Below are positions 19,931 to 27,849 of a DNA stretch of 64,000 bases, in pieces. Within the stretch, counting starts at the first letter, position 1; every line of letters begins with the position of its first letter. Made by a program: the position numbers and the translations under genes. Source of the DNA: UBA10649 sp963755335 (GTDB taxonomy: Bacteria; Actinomycetota; Actinomycetes; S36-B12); assembly GCA_963755335.1 (NCBI GenBank), contig CAVWJW010000006.1, positions 51,175 to 115,174 on the forward strand. Reading direction: 5' to 3'. The notes under the pieces are model-generated. The model was not told the DNA's origin. It saw only the letters and a program-made list of their open reading frames with translations, and made no database searches.

Positions 19931-19959
19931 AAGCCCGCCTACGGAGCCCAAGCGGGCTT
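19931..19959 (-). terminator. Terminator-like hairpin downstream of ssrA
   Basis: An 8-bp perfect stem (AAGCCCGC at 19931-19938 pairing with GCGGGCTT at 19952-19959) with a 13-nt loop lies about 57 bp past the mature 3' end of tmRNA on the minus strand. A second hairpin (19981-20006, arms CCTGA/TCAGG and AGCCG/CGGCT) sits between them. Neither has a long U-tract, as is common in actinomycetes. The region 19844-20015 holds no other feature. Confidence 0.55.
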
Positions 19960-20015
19960 CCATGGCGAGCAATCGTCATACCTGAACAGCCGCAACGGCT
20001 ATCAGGTCGTTGTTG

Positions 20016-20382
20016 TGGAGGTGCCGGGAATCGAACCCGGGTCCGTCCAGGTCCCTTCCGTTCTTCTACGTGTGTAGCCGCGCTGTCGCTACTCGGCCCC
20101 CGATCTTCGTGCGGCACTGATCGGTGACGGCCCAGTCACTGTTTGGCTTTCCGCCCGCTCCCGTGACCGGAGCGATTGGTGAGTCCCCTAGCGACGTCAG
20201 ACCCCAATTCGGGGACGCATTGGGCTGACGGCTGATCTATGTACTACGCCGCGAGGGCGTAGGACTCAGCAGACTGCGTGTTTTTGGCAGTTATTTGTTG
20301 TCAAGGATTCTTAACGAGATCACCTTGATTCTCGACACGCTTCTCCGGTCAAGACATCTGTCCGTCGAAACCTGTCACCCCC
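20016..20382 (-). ncRNA. ssrA: tmRNA (transfer-messenger RNA)
   Basis: Single-piece tmRNA of about 367 nt. Its 5' end (GGGGGTGACAGGTTTCGACG, from 20382) pairs over seven bases with the 3' acceptor strand ending at 20016. The T-arm GGTTCGATTCCCGGC is at about 20022-20040. The resume codon GCC lies at 20286-20288, and the reading frame to the TAG at 20244-20246 encodes AKNTQSAESYALAA, with the canonical YALAA degradation tail. CCA is not encoded in full, since the base after the discriminator reads C-A-A. It releases stalled ribosomes together with SmpB, whose gene lies 1.7 kb upstream on the same strand, displaced by inserted DNA. Confidence 0.96.
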
Positions 20383-20520
20383 ATGTTCAGTTATCAACCA
20401 GTCCGGCGTGGCCGAAACCGGCCGGACTTCAAGAGTACGCCCGGGCGGTAAGCGGACCAAATGAAGGGGAATCCGGCGTTTGGGGACGGGCTCGAATGAT
20501 GCTCCTATTGGTTGTCAAGG
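20292..20520. repeat. 15-bp near-identical direct repeats, one inside ssrA and one at the IS110 remnant edge
   Basis: TATTTGTTGTCAAGG (20292-20306, inside tmRNA just upstream of the tag codons) and TATTGGTTGTCAAGG (20506-20520, immediately beyond the transposase stop codon) match in 14 of 15 bases and in the same orientation, 214 bp apart. The stretch between them carries the ssrA 5' part and its promoter region. The match may reflect IS110 target choice or a partial duplication. Confidence 0.5.
20400..20428. promoter_or_regulatory. GC-rich inverted repeat in the ssrA upstream region
   Basis: AGTCCGGC (20400-20407) and GCCGGACT (20421-20428) form a perfect 8-bp inverted repeat, with an inner GGCC/GGCC pairing around GAAA. 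It lies 18 bp upstream of the tmRNA 5' end, overlapping where a -35 region would be. A GATAAC-like -10 element sits close to the 5' end. No protein-coding gene is seen in 20383-20521. Confidence 0.4.
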
Positions 20521-20521
20521 G

Positions 20522-20985
20522 CTATGAGGCGGCTTCTTGCTGTTGGATCCATGCGCGGTAGCGGGTGGCGAGGTCGCGGTCGTGGTTGGCTCCTCGTTCG
20601 AGACTGGAGATGGCCATGATGTTGGCGCCGAGGGCGTCGGCGACGACGCGCATTGGCTGCTTGACGGCTTGGCGGCGTGCTCGCAGGTCATCGGTGCGGA
20701 CTGCGGGCTTGCGGTTGACCAGGTGGGCGTATATCTCGCGGGCGAGGTACCGCTTCAGGCAGCGGATGATGGACCGCTTGGTCTTGCCTTCGGCGGTTCG
20801 CTTGGCCACGTAGTCCAACGTCGACTGGTGGCGGGTGCTCATGCGAACCACGGCGATGCGGAACAGGGCGCTGTTGGCCTGCCTGTTTCCTCCGCGGTTC
20901 AGGCGCATGGCGGTGGTCTTGCCGCTGGACGCGGGCACGAGGAGATCGCCGCAGCAGTGCAGCGAAGGCGGCTTCGGAGGTCTCA
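20522..20985 (-). pseudogene. IS110 family transposase remnant (C-terminal part)
   Basis: Only the last third of an IS110-type transposase remains. The RNA-guided recombinase C-terminal domain is recognisable from ASSGKTTAMRLNRGGNRQAN, the following ALFRIAVVRMS, and IIRCLKRYLAREIYAHL. After it comes the short XRE-like tail common in actinobacterial IS110 proteins (LRARRQAVKQ ... ISSLERG). At the broken 5' side the family sequence EAAFAAL is still readable, one frame away because of a single extra base near 20950. Homology ends at about 20980, where DUF222 sequence begins. The N-terminal RuvC-like DEDD domain and the left end that would encode the bridge RNA are absent, so the element is dead. 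Confidence 0.8.
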
Positions 20986-22082
20986 CGATCAACTGGTCAC
21001 CGCACGACTGCTCGCCGGGCCACTGAGCCGCACCCTCGAATCACTTGCCGAAGGGCGACTCTCGCACCAGCACGCACGCGCCATCGCGGACCAGGCCCGG
21101 CGGCTCAGCAACTCGCATCCGACCTGCCATCAGGACCCTGCTGATGACTCTGCTGCCGATGCGACCGAGCGAGCGGCGTTCATCGCCGACTGCAACCTGC
21201 TCCAGGATCGCGTGCTGCGCAAGGCCGAACGGACGACCGTGGGCAAGACCCGCGCTCTCGCCCGCGCGGCCGTCAGCGCGATCGACGTCGCCGGACAGGA
21301 GCGACGACGCCAGCAGGCGCGAGCGACGATCAACGTCCACCTCTACCCCGACGACGACGGCCTCGCTGTCTTGCTCGCCCGACTTCCCATGGAGCACGCG
21401 GCGCGGGCCTACGCCGCCCTCGACGCACGGGCACGAATCACCCAGGCTGACTGCGATGCCACCCTGGGGCAGTTGCGCGTCACAGCCCTCGTCGACGCCC
21501 TGTGCGGCACGGAGCCGGCGGCCACAGTCACGACGGAGGTCCAGGTCGTCATCGAGGCCACCGCCCTCCTTGGACTGCTCGACGTGCCGGGGACGATGTC
21601 CGTGGGCACCGGTGAGCCCCAGCCGATCTCGGCGAAGGCCGTGCGCGACCTCGTCGAGGACCCTGACCTGCCGACGGCGCTGCGCCGGCTCATCACCGAC
21701 CCGGCAACGGGTCATCTGCTCGACCGTGGCCGTACCACCTACCGCGTGACCGATGCGATGCGCGCCTTCCTCGCGACCCGCGACGGCACGTGCCGCCACC
21801 CGGGATGCACCCGACCTGCGGGCCGCTGCCAGGTGGACCATGCGGTCGCGTGGAGCGCGGGCGGCGGCACTGACATCGCGAATACCGGGTCCCTGTGCAC
21901 GCGTCACCACCAGCTCAAGAAGCATCGCAGGGTGGCGGATCCTCCAGTCACGCAATGATGGATCGGCCACCTGGCGAACACCGCTGGGCCGCACTTACAC
22001 GGTCGACCCACTGCCGGTCCTGGCCACCAGGCCCCCGCCCGGACCGAAGCGAGCCAGCGACCACGATCCACCGCCCTTCTAG
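20986..22082 (+). pseudogene. DUF222/HNH endonuclease (13E12 repeat type), truncated and frameshifted
   Basis: Remnant of a DUF222-HNH protein, the family called 13E12 repeat proteins in mycobacteria. The 5' end is missing: DUF222 homology starts abruptly at LVTARLLAGPLSRTLESLAEG (about 20996) next to the IS110 remnant. The HNH domain is intact as RDGTCRHPGCTRP, CQVDHAVAWSAGGGTDIANT and LCTRHHQLKKH. The frame then breaks at about 21932; the normal ending continues one base later as AGWRILQSRNDGSATWRTPLG and runs to a stop at 22082. These proteins are dispersed and repeated in actinobacterial genomes. Here it separates ssrA from smpB. Confidence 0.82.
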
Positions 22083-22104
22083 GGCAGGTCACCGTCTTTG
22101 CGAT

Positions 22105-22581
22105 CTAGTCGAGGCCCTTCGTACGACGCCCGACGGCACGTTCGGCCTCGCGCTTGGAATCCCGCTCGGCGATGGCCTGCCGCTTGTCGTAGGCGCGGCG
22201 ACCGCGCGCTACGGCGATCTCCACCTTCGCGTAGCCGTCCTGGAAGTAGAGCGCCAGCGGAACAAGCGTGACGCCCGATTCCTTCGCCTTGTTGGCAATC
22301 CGACGGATCTCATCGCGTCTCAGCAGCAGCTTGCGAGCGCGCCGCGGCTCGTGATTGGTCCACGTTCCCTGGGTGTACTCAGGAATGTGCACGCCGCGCA
22401 GCCAGATCTCCCCATCGTCGATGGTTGCGTAGCCATCGGTCAGGGTCGCTCGACCGGCGCGCAAGGACTTGACCTCGGTGCCGGTCAGCACCATCCCCGC
22501 CTCGTAGACGTCCTCGATCGAGTAGTCGTGCCGCGCCTTCTTGTTCTGCGCGACCAACTTTCGACCCTTCTCCCTGGGCAT
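22105..22581 (-). CDS. smpB: SsrA-binding protein SmpB
   Basis: A 158-residue SmpB, the partner of tmRNA in ribosome rescue. It shows the family sequence KKARHDYSIEDVYEAGMVLTGTEVKSLR (residues about 14-41), the GEIWLRGVHIPEYTQGTW block, RKLLLRRDEIRRI, and the basic C-terminal tail (YDKRQAIAERDSKREAERAV) that enters the mRNA channel. The ATG is at 22581. It follows the DUF4436 gene by three bases in the ftsEX transcription direction. Normally ssrA lies directly downstream; here an IS110/HNH insertion intervenes. Confidence 0.97.
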   Translation of the reverse strand: MPREKGRKLVAQNKKARHDYSIEDVYEAGMVLTGTEVKSLRAGRATLTDGYATIDDGEIWLRGVHIPEYTQGTWTNHEPRRARKLLLRRDEIRRIANKAKESGVTLVPLALYFQDGYAKVEIAVARGRRAYDKRQAIAERDSKREAERAVGRRTKGLD

Positions 22582-22584
22582 CGG

Positions 22585-23581
22585 TCAATCCCCTGTCTGC
22601 TCGGCGACCGCGCCGGCCTGTGCCTGGGCCTGGGCCTGGGCCTTGGCCTCGGCCCGCTCGGCCAGGATCCTGTCACGACTTTGCCCGATCCAGGACGTCA
22701 CGACCAACGACACAGCGATGATCGCCGCGACAATCACCCACAGGTAGACGTAGATGTCGATGGCTGCTCCGACCGGTGGCGCATTGGGCATGTAGGTGCG
22801 GAGGGCCGGGAGCGCGAACAGCAGCGACGCCGCGTAGGCCATCAGTCCGATCTCCGCACTGCGCCGCCTGGTCGACACGAGGATCCCCACCACCAAGGCG
22901 ATCCCCGAGAGCACGATGACCAAGATCAGCAGGACGACCGCGAAGATCTTCGTCGAGAACGCCCTGGTGAAGGACAGCGCGAGGTTCGCGCTGGCGGGAC
23001 GATCCTCGGCCGTCATGACCGTGTCCCAGCCGTTGATGCCCCAACCGTCGTTGTTCGACGCCTGGGCGAAACTCGCATACACGGGCACCGCCGGACGTGA
23101 ACGAACCGTCGGGGTTCTTCGTGTAGGTGTCCACCTGGACCGAGAAGGATCCATCGTGAACGTCGAGCGGGTACTGCGCCTGCTCGCCGTTCAGACCGAC
23201 AATGACCTCCTTCTGACCGAGCGGTTCGCCTGCGGGGAACCTGATCTCCTCCGGACCCAAGCTGGACTGGATCAGGACCCGGGTGCTGCTGAGCAAGCGC
23301 CCGTTGGCATCGGCGAGGTCTGGACCCATGGCGGCGAAGCTCAGATGGAGGTTCGCCTGGTTCTTCTGTGCGTCGACCGACACGAGGCCGACCTCGACGA
23401 CGACACCAGCCTGAGTGTCCGGCGGGTCGCCCTGAAAGGTACTGCCACCCATGACGTTGTAGACGAAGGCGACCGTCGCATAGAGGGCAGCGACGAGGAA
23501 CACAATCACCGCCGCGACGATCCAGCCCCGCCGCGAGAGGCGACGGGGCTTCGGGATCAGTACCGGCGACGGTACGGACAT
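22585..23581 (-). CDS. DUF4436 family membrane protein (one frameshift)
   Basis: A membrane protein with an N-terminal TM helix (RRGWIVAAVIVFLVAALYAT, about residues 17-36), an extracytoplasmic beta-rich region (VVVEVGLVSVDAQKNQANLH; LNGEQAQYPLDVHDGSFSVQ), and three further TM helices in the C-terminal third. This matches DUF4436 proteins of actinomycetes, of unknown function. The frame changes near 23095, between YTKNPDGSFTSGG and AVPVYASFAQASNNDG; locus length 3n+1 fits one inserted base, with about 331 residues after correction. The C-terminal tail contains the alternating repeat AEAKAQAQAQAQA. The start overlaps the ftsX stop region, so it is part of the ftsEX-smpB unit. Confidence 0.72.
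22617..22653. repeat. Short hexanucleotide-like tandem repeat inside the DUF4436 gene
   Basis: Four imperfect copies of TGGGCC (CCTGGGCCTGGGCCTGGGCC then CTTGGCCTCGGCC). On the minus strand they encode alternating Ala-Gln in the cytoplasmic tail of the DUF4436 protein. Copy number may vary between strains. Confidence 0.6.
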
Positions 23582-24489
23582 CAGACGCGCAGGTACTTGC
23601 GCAGCGTGAAGAACGCCGCGATGCCCGCCAGCCCGACGCCGACGATGAACATGACCGGCGCGATGGCCGCGACAGCATCCCAGCCCACGAAGGCTGTGAA
23701 CTGGAAGGACGGCGCCAGGACCTGGTCGATCAGGACGCCCTTGGTCACCAACAGCGTGCCGATCGCCAGAAGCGCCCCGAGTCCGGCGGCCAGGGCCGCC
23801 TCGAGCAGGAACGGCAGCTGGATGTAGAAGTTCGATGCACCGACCAGTCGCATGATGCTGGTCTCACGGCGTCGGCTGAAGGCCGCCACCCGCATGGTGT
23901 TGACGATGAGGAGCACCGTCACGATCAGCATGGACATGGCGATGAGAAGCGCGATCAGCTGAAGACCGCCGAGCAGTCGGAAGAACTTGTCCAGGATCTG
24001 TCGCTGGTCGTTGACCTGCTCGATGCCCGGACGGCCCGCGAACGCCGAGGCGACGACGTCGTACTTCGTCGGGTCGGAGAGCTTGACGCGGAAGGACTCA
24101 GGCAGCGCGTTGGGGCTGACGTTGTCGACGATCGGCGAGTTCTTGAACTGGTCCTTGAACCGCTTGTAGGCCTCGTCCTTGGATTCGTAGAAGATGTCCT
24201 GCACGAGCGGGCGAAGACTCTCGAGATCGGTCTTGATCTGCTGGCGCTGGGCGTCGGTCACGGCGCCGCCGGCGCACGACGGCGTGTCGCTGCCCTTGCT
24301 GCACAGGAAGATCGACACCTCGACCTTGTCGTACCAGAAGTCCTTCATGGTCGACACCTGCGCGCGCACGAGCAGGCTGGCACCGAACAGCCCCAGGGAG
24401 ACGGCAACCGTGATGATTACGGCGATGGTCATGGTGAGGTTGCGGCGAAGTCCCGTGCCGACCTCGCTCGCGACGAACGTTGCCCTCAT
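23581..24489 (-). CDS. ftsX: Cell division protein FtsX
   Basis: A 302-residue FtsX, the membrane half of the FtsEX complex that activates peptidoglycan hydrolases at the septum. TM1 is at about residues 20-42 (TMTIAVIITVAVSLGLFGAS). The extracellular domain (about 45-165) contains the cysteine pair in LCSKGSDTPSCAGG and EDIF-type residues for hydrolase-partner binding. Three TM helices follow, with SRRRETSIMRLVGASNFYIQLP before TM3, typical of the family. The ATG at 24489 overlaps ftsE by four bases. Normal length and arrangement. Confidence 0.95.
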   Translation of the reverse strand: MRATFVASEVGTGLRRNLTMTIAVIITVAVSLGLFGASLLVRAQVSTMKDFWYDKVEVSIFLCSKGSDTPSCAGGAVTDAQRQQIKTDLESLRPLVQDIFYESKDEAYKRFKDQFKNSPIVDNVSPNALPESFRVKLSDPTKYDVVASAFAGRPGIEQVNDQRQILDKFFRLLGGLQLIALLIAMSMLIVTVLLIVNTMRVAAFSRRRETSIMRLVGASNFYIQLPFLLEAALAAGLGALLAIGTLLVTKGVLIDQVLAPSFQFTAFVGWDAVAAIAPVMFIVGVGLAGIAAFFTLRKYLRV

Positions 24490-25175
24490 CGGGCGTATCC
24501 GTAGACGCCTCGCGACTGGTCGCGGACCACGTGCCCGGACTCAAGCTCGATGACGCGTCGACGCATCTGGTCGACGATCTGCGAGTCGTGCGTGGACATG
24601 ACGACAGTGGTTCCCAACTTGTTGATGCGATCGAGCAGCTTCATGATTCCGACGGAGGTGCCGGGGTCGAGGTTCCCGGTGGGCTCGTCGGCGATCAGCA
24701 GCATGGGGCGGTTGACGAAAGCACGGGCGATGGCAACGCGCTGCTGCTCTCCGCCGGACAGCTCGTCAGGGCGACGACCCTCCTTGCCCTCCAGGCCAAC
24801 GACCTCGAGGACCTCGGGTACGACCTTCTTGATCTGGGACGAGGGCTTGCCGATCACCTCGAGCGCGAATGCCACGTTCTCGAACACGGTCTTGTTGGGC
24901 AGGAGCCGGAAGTCCTGGAACACGGTGCCGATCTGCCGGCGCATCGCGGGGATCTTCCAGTTGGACAGCCGGTTGAGCTCCTTGCCGAGCACCCAGACCT
25001 GGCCCTTGTTCGGACGCTCCTCACGGAGCACGAGGCGAAGGAACGTCGACTTGCCCGATCCCGACGGCCCGACGAGGAAGATGAACTCCCCCTTCTCGAT
25101 CTCCAGGGACACGTCCTCCAGGGCAGGGCGCTGCTGCGTGGCGTATTGCTTCGTCACGTGGTCGAAGAGGATCAC
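24486..25175 (-). CDS. ftsE: Cell division ATP-binding protein FtsE
   Basis: A 229-residue ATPase of the MacB/FtsE type. Walker A is GPSGSGKST (about residues 36-44), the Q-loop is QIGTVFQDFRLL, the signature is ELSGGEQQRVAIARAF, and Walker B is LLIADEPTGNLDP, with the switch histidine in STHDSQIV. The frame MILFDHVTKQYATQQRPALEDVS is standard. It energises FtsX and so controls cell-wall hydrolysis at division. It lies 30 bp downstream of prfB and overlaps ftsX. Confidence 0.96.
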   Translation of the reverse strand: MILFDHVTKQYATQQRPALEDVSLEIEKGEFIFLVGPSGSGKSTFLRLVLREERPNKGQVWVLGKELNRLSNWKIPAMRRQIGTVFQDFRLLPNKTVFENVAFALEVIGKPSSQIKKVVPEVLEVVGLEGKEGRRPDELSGGEQQRVAIARAFVNRPMLLIADEPTGNLDPGTSVGIMKLLDRINKLGTTVVMSTHDSQIVDQMRRRVIELESGHVVRDQSRGVYGYAR

Positions 25176-25204
25176 CGTGACAGTGTAAGCGGTTGAAGGT
25201 GCCG

Positions 25205-26314
25205 CTAAGCCGAAGCGGTCTGCTTGCGCCAGCGGATTCCTGCTTCGACGAAGCTGTCGATCTCACCATCGAGGACAGCGGCCGTGTTGCCCGTTTCCTC
25301 CTCGGTGCGCAGGTCCTTGACCATCTGGTAGGGGTGCAGCACGTACGAACGCATCTGATTGCCCCACGAGCCCGCGGAGTCGCCCTTGAGCGCGTCCATC
25401 TTCGCCTGCTCCTCCTGACGGCGGCGCTCGAGGAGCTTGGACTGCAGCACTGCCATGGCCGAGGCGCGGTTCTGAATCTGCGATCGCTCGTTCTGACAGG
25501 AGACGACGATGCCCGTGGACAGATGCGTGATGCGGACCGCGGAGTCGGTCGTGTTGACACCCTGGCCACCGGGCCCGGACGAGCGGTACACGTCGACGCG
25601 GATCTCATCGTCGGGGATGTCGATGTGATCGGTCTGCTCGACGACGGGGATGACCTCGACCTCGGCGAACGAGGTCTGTCGACGGCCCTGGTTGTCGAAC
25701 GGCGAGATGCGGACGAGCCGATGCGTGCCCTGCTCGACGGAGAGGGTGCCGTAGGCGTAGGGCGCCTTGACGTGGAAGGTCGCCGACTTGATGCCGGCCT
25801 CCTCCGCGTACGACGTGTCGTTCACCTCGAACGGCCAGTTGTGGCGCTCGCAGTAGCGCGTGTACATGCGCAGGAGCATCTCGGCCCAGTCGGCGGCATC
25901 GACCCCGCCCGCGCCGGACCTGATGGTGATGAACGCCTCGCGCGAGTCGTACTCGCCCGACAGGAGCGTGCGCACCTCGAGTTCGGCAACCGTCGCCTCA
26001 AGGGAGTCGAGCTCCTTCAGGGCGTCGTTCAGGGCCGCCTCGTCGTCCTCGCTCTCGGCGAGCTCGAACAGGATCGGCACGTCATCGAGGCGGCTGCGGA
26101 GCGCCTCGACCTTGCGGAGCTCGCCCTGGAGGAAGGACAGCCTCGAGGTGAGCTTCTGGGCGTTCTCCTGGTCGTCCCACAGGTCGGGCACGGAGGCCTG
26201 GGCCTCGACCTCGATCAGCTGGGCCTTCATCGCGGGCAGGTCCAGGACCGTCTCGATGCTGCCCATCGTGTTCTCGAGGGCAGCGATCCGGTCAGGTACG
26301 TCGAGGGGAGCCAC
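25205..26314 (-). CDS. prfB: Peptide chain release factor 2
   Basis: RF2 recognises UGA and UAA and triggers peptide release. The start is a GTG at 26314 (VAPLDVPDRIAALE), giving 369 residues. Upstream in-frame sequence lacks family similarity. The GGQ loop reads SSGPGGQGVNTTDSAVRITH; the stop-codon recognition tripeptide SPF is in RISPFDNQGRRQTSF. There is no internal TGA autoregulatory frameshift site in the first 30 codons, as expected for actinomycetes. It heads the prfB-ftsE-ftsX group; the tad operon lies 25 bp upstream on the same strand. Confidence 0.95.
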   Translation of the reverse strand: MAPLDVPDRIAALENTMGSIETVLDLPAMKAQLIEVEAQASVPDLWDDQENAQKLTSRLSFLQGELRKVEALRSRLDDVPILFELAESEDDEAALNDALKELDSLEATVAELEVRTLLSGEYDSREAFITIRSGAGGVDAADWAEMLLRMYTRYCERHNWPFEVNDTSYAEEAGIKSATFHVKAPYAYGTLSVEQGTHRLVRISPFDNQGRRQTSFAEVEVIPVVEQTDHIDIPDDEIRVDVYRSSGPGGQGVNTTDSAVRITHLSTGIVVSCQNERSQIQNRASAMAVLQSKLLERRRQEEQAKMDALKGDSAGSWGNQMRSYVLHPYQMVKDLRTEEETGNTAAVLDGEIDSFVEAGIRWRKQTASA

Positions 26315-26339
26315 GATGGAACAGGGTACGGGTCCGCCG

Positions 26340-26795
26340 TCAGCCCGTGGCGCGGTAGGCCAGTTGAGCCCACGACTCGACGGCGATCTCGCCACCGAAC
26401 AGCTCCGAGAGGAAGGGCAGGCGCAGCGGCGCCGTCAGCCCGACGACGACCTGGGTGCCGTCCGACCAGATCCGCCTGACGACCAGGCCCGGCACCGTCC
26501 CGCGCGCGTCGGCCCGGTCGAGGTGCCGCTCGACGGTGGTTTGGACGTCCGCTGGCGCCAGGCGCGTCGCGGCGGTTGCCCCGTTCGCGTAGTAGGCCGG
26601 CAGGTCGATCGCCTGCGCCCCGGCTATCGCCGCCGAGTCGGCGACGGCGAACAACTGCTGACGCTGCACGAATGCCGCCGACACGTCGACGAGCGCGGCT
26701 ACCGCGAGAAGGCAGACGGCCACGAGCCCCACTCCCAACAGCAGCACACTGCCTTCATCCGGTGCGTCGCGCGGCGCCCGACAGGCTCGGCTCAC
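26340..26795 (-). CDS. TadG-like pilus-assembly/pseudopilin protein
   Basis: A 151-residue protein with a short cytoplasmic start and one hydrophobic helix (EGSVLLLGVGLVAVCLLAVAALVDVSAAFV, about residues 15-44). This is the pattern of TadG-related N-terminal domains and Rv3654c-like proteins. The sequence VQRQQLFAVADSAAIAGAQA after the helix is typical of the group. The GTG at 26795 overlaps the upstream TadE stop (GTGA). It is the last gene of the tad operon. It is much shorter than classical TadG and lacks a von Willebrand domain, so a minor pilin or assembly factor is most likely. Confidence 0.78.
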   Translation of the reverse strand: MSRACRAPRDAPDEGSVLLLGVGLVAVCLLAVAALVDVSAAFVQRQQLFAVADSAAIAGAQAIDLPAYYANGATAATRLAPADVQTTVERHLDRADARGTVPGLVVRRIWSDGTQVVVGLTAPLRLPFLSELFGGEIAVESWAQLAYRATG

Positions 26796-27226
26796 GGCAT
26801 CGCCGGATCGCCGCGGAAGTCGTCGACCGGGATGCGCTGCGCAGCGCTCATCGGAACCGACAGGCGACCCTTTCCTGTCCACGTCGCCGGCAGCCATGGC
26901 AAGGCCACCAGCCAGTCCAGGTTCACCTCGATGATCGATCCCGGCGACAGGCATGGGCCATCCGGGCAAGTCACGCGCAGGGCGGCCGGGGGCAGGCGGA
27001 GGCCCTGGTCGGCGAAGGCGATTCGCGCCGCCGCCGCCGCCCGAGCTCGCCCGGAGGTCTCGTCCACCGAGGTGCTGAAGGCCCTCCCTGCCTCGCGCAC
27101 CGCCTGCGAGCTGGCCAGCGCCGCCGCATGAACGGCGGTGGCACACTGCACCAGGTAGACCATCGGCACGAGGATGAGCACCCCGACGACGATGAACTCG
27201 ACGACAGCCGACCCCTCGTCGCGCAT
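26792..27226 (-). CDS. TadE-like minor pilin
   Basis: A 144-residue TadE-family protein. The N-terminus is MRDEGSAVVEFIVVGVLILVPMVYLVQ, with the conserved EGSAVVEF processing/assembly motif and a single hydrophobic helix. The exposed domain contains two cysteines (CPDGPC). An ATG at 27226 or the GTG immediately before it (27229) can start it; both overlap the preceding stop, so translation is coupled. It probably acts as a pseudopilin in Flp pilus assembly. Confidence 0.82.
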   Translation of the reverse strand: MRDEGSAVVEFIVVGVLILVPMVYLVQCATAVHAAALASSQAVREAGRAFSTSVDETSGRARAAAAARIAFADQGLRLPPAALRVTCPDGPCLSPGSIIEVNLDWLVALPWLPATWTGKGRLSVPMSAAQRIPVDDFRGDPAMP

Positions 27227-27624
27227 CACGCGGCCTCCTGCAGGGCATGCCCGACCACGGTCATCGTGGTGGGGCCTAGAAGTCCGACGACCGGCAGCGT
27301 TGCCTCGATCTGCACGGCCATCACCGGCAGACCGTCGACGGTGGCCGGCCGCGCCGTGACGCGCCTGACAACCGACGCCGCCACGTTCTGGGCAAGGAGG
27401 GCCCTGGCCCGTCGAATGCCTGCGGCGGGGTCAGCACCGGCCAGGGCCGCGGCCCGGGCTCCCTCGGAGGCCGCGGCCGTCAGCGTCGCGCGGACATGCA
27501 GCGCGAACGCGACCTGGATCACGGCGAGTGCCAGCAGGAGCAGCAGCGGGGCGACCAGGGCGAATTCGACGACGGCACTCCCGCGATCACCGGGACGGTC
27601 GGACGACCCGCGGTCCGAAGGCAC
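27226..27624 (-). CDS. TadE-like minor pilin
   Basis: A 132-residue TadE-family protein from a GTG at 27624, two bases after the flp-like stop. The pseudopilin motif is DRGSAVVEFALVAPLLLLLALAV (about residues 12-34) followed by the helix continuation FALHVRATLTAAASEGARAAA. The second of two adjacent tadE-type genes, it overlaps the next one. It is expected to be membrane-anchored and exposed outside the cell as part of the Flp/Tad machine. Confidence 0.85.
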   Translation of the reverse strand: MPSDRGSSDRPGDRGSAVVEFALVAPLLLLLALAVIQVAFALHVRATLTAAASEGARAAALAGADPAAGIRRARALLAQNVAASVVRRVTARPATVDGLPVMAVQIEATLPVVGLLGPTTMTVVGHALQEAA

Positions 27625-27625
27625 G

Positions 27626-27820
27626 TCAGGGCTGCGAGACCGAGCTGATCGCCCGGTCGAGGACCGAAGTGAGCTGCCCGTCGGCAACCAGCCAGATGGC
27701 CGTCACCAGCCCGGCGGTCATGACCGTGACGAGCACCCAGCCGGGAACGTCGCCACGGTCGTCGACGGACAGTCGAAGGCGGATCAGTAGGGACCGGGCC
27801 AGGCGGACGGTGGCCTTCAT
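27626..27820 (-). CDS. Small Flp-like pilin or tad-associated single-TM protein
   Basis: A 64-residue protein from the ATG at 27820 (MKATVRLARSLLIRLRLS) with an AAAGGAACG ribosome-binding site. A basic leader is followed by DDRGDVPGWVLVTVMTAGLVTAIW, a hydrophobic helix starting at about residue 27. Its place between tadC and tadE is where the Flp pilin gene sits in many actinobacterial tad loci. The canonical processing motif (G/E-x4-EY) is not clear: the residues read RGDVPGW. It could be the major pilin with a divergent site or an accessory protein. Confidence 0.6.
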   Translation of the reverse strand: MKATVRLARSLLIRLRLSVDDRGDVPGWVLVTVMTAGLVTAIWLVADGQLTSVLDRAISSVSQP

Positions 27821-27849
27821 CGCGTTCCTTTCGTTGTTCGGATGGGAAA

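Noticed and set aside
20016..20060. Possible tRNA, from the GGTTCGATTCCC T-arm
   Set aside because: The T-arm belongs to tmRNA: the 5' acceptor strand is 360 nt away and the tag reading frame lies between.
25205..26314. Programmed +1 frameshift in prfB
   Set aside because: No in-frame TGA with an upstream CTT/Shine-Dalgarno-like signal occurs in the first 30 codons. The frame is continuous from the GTG.
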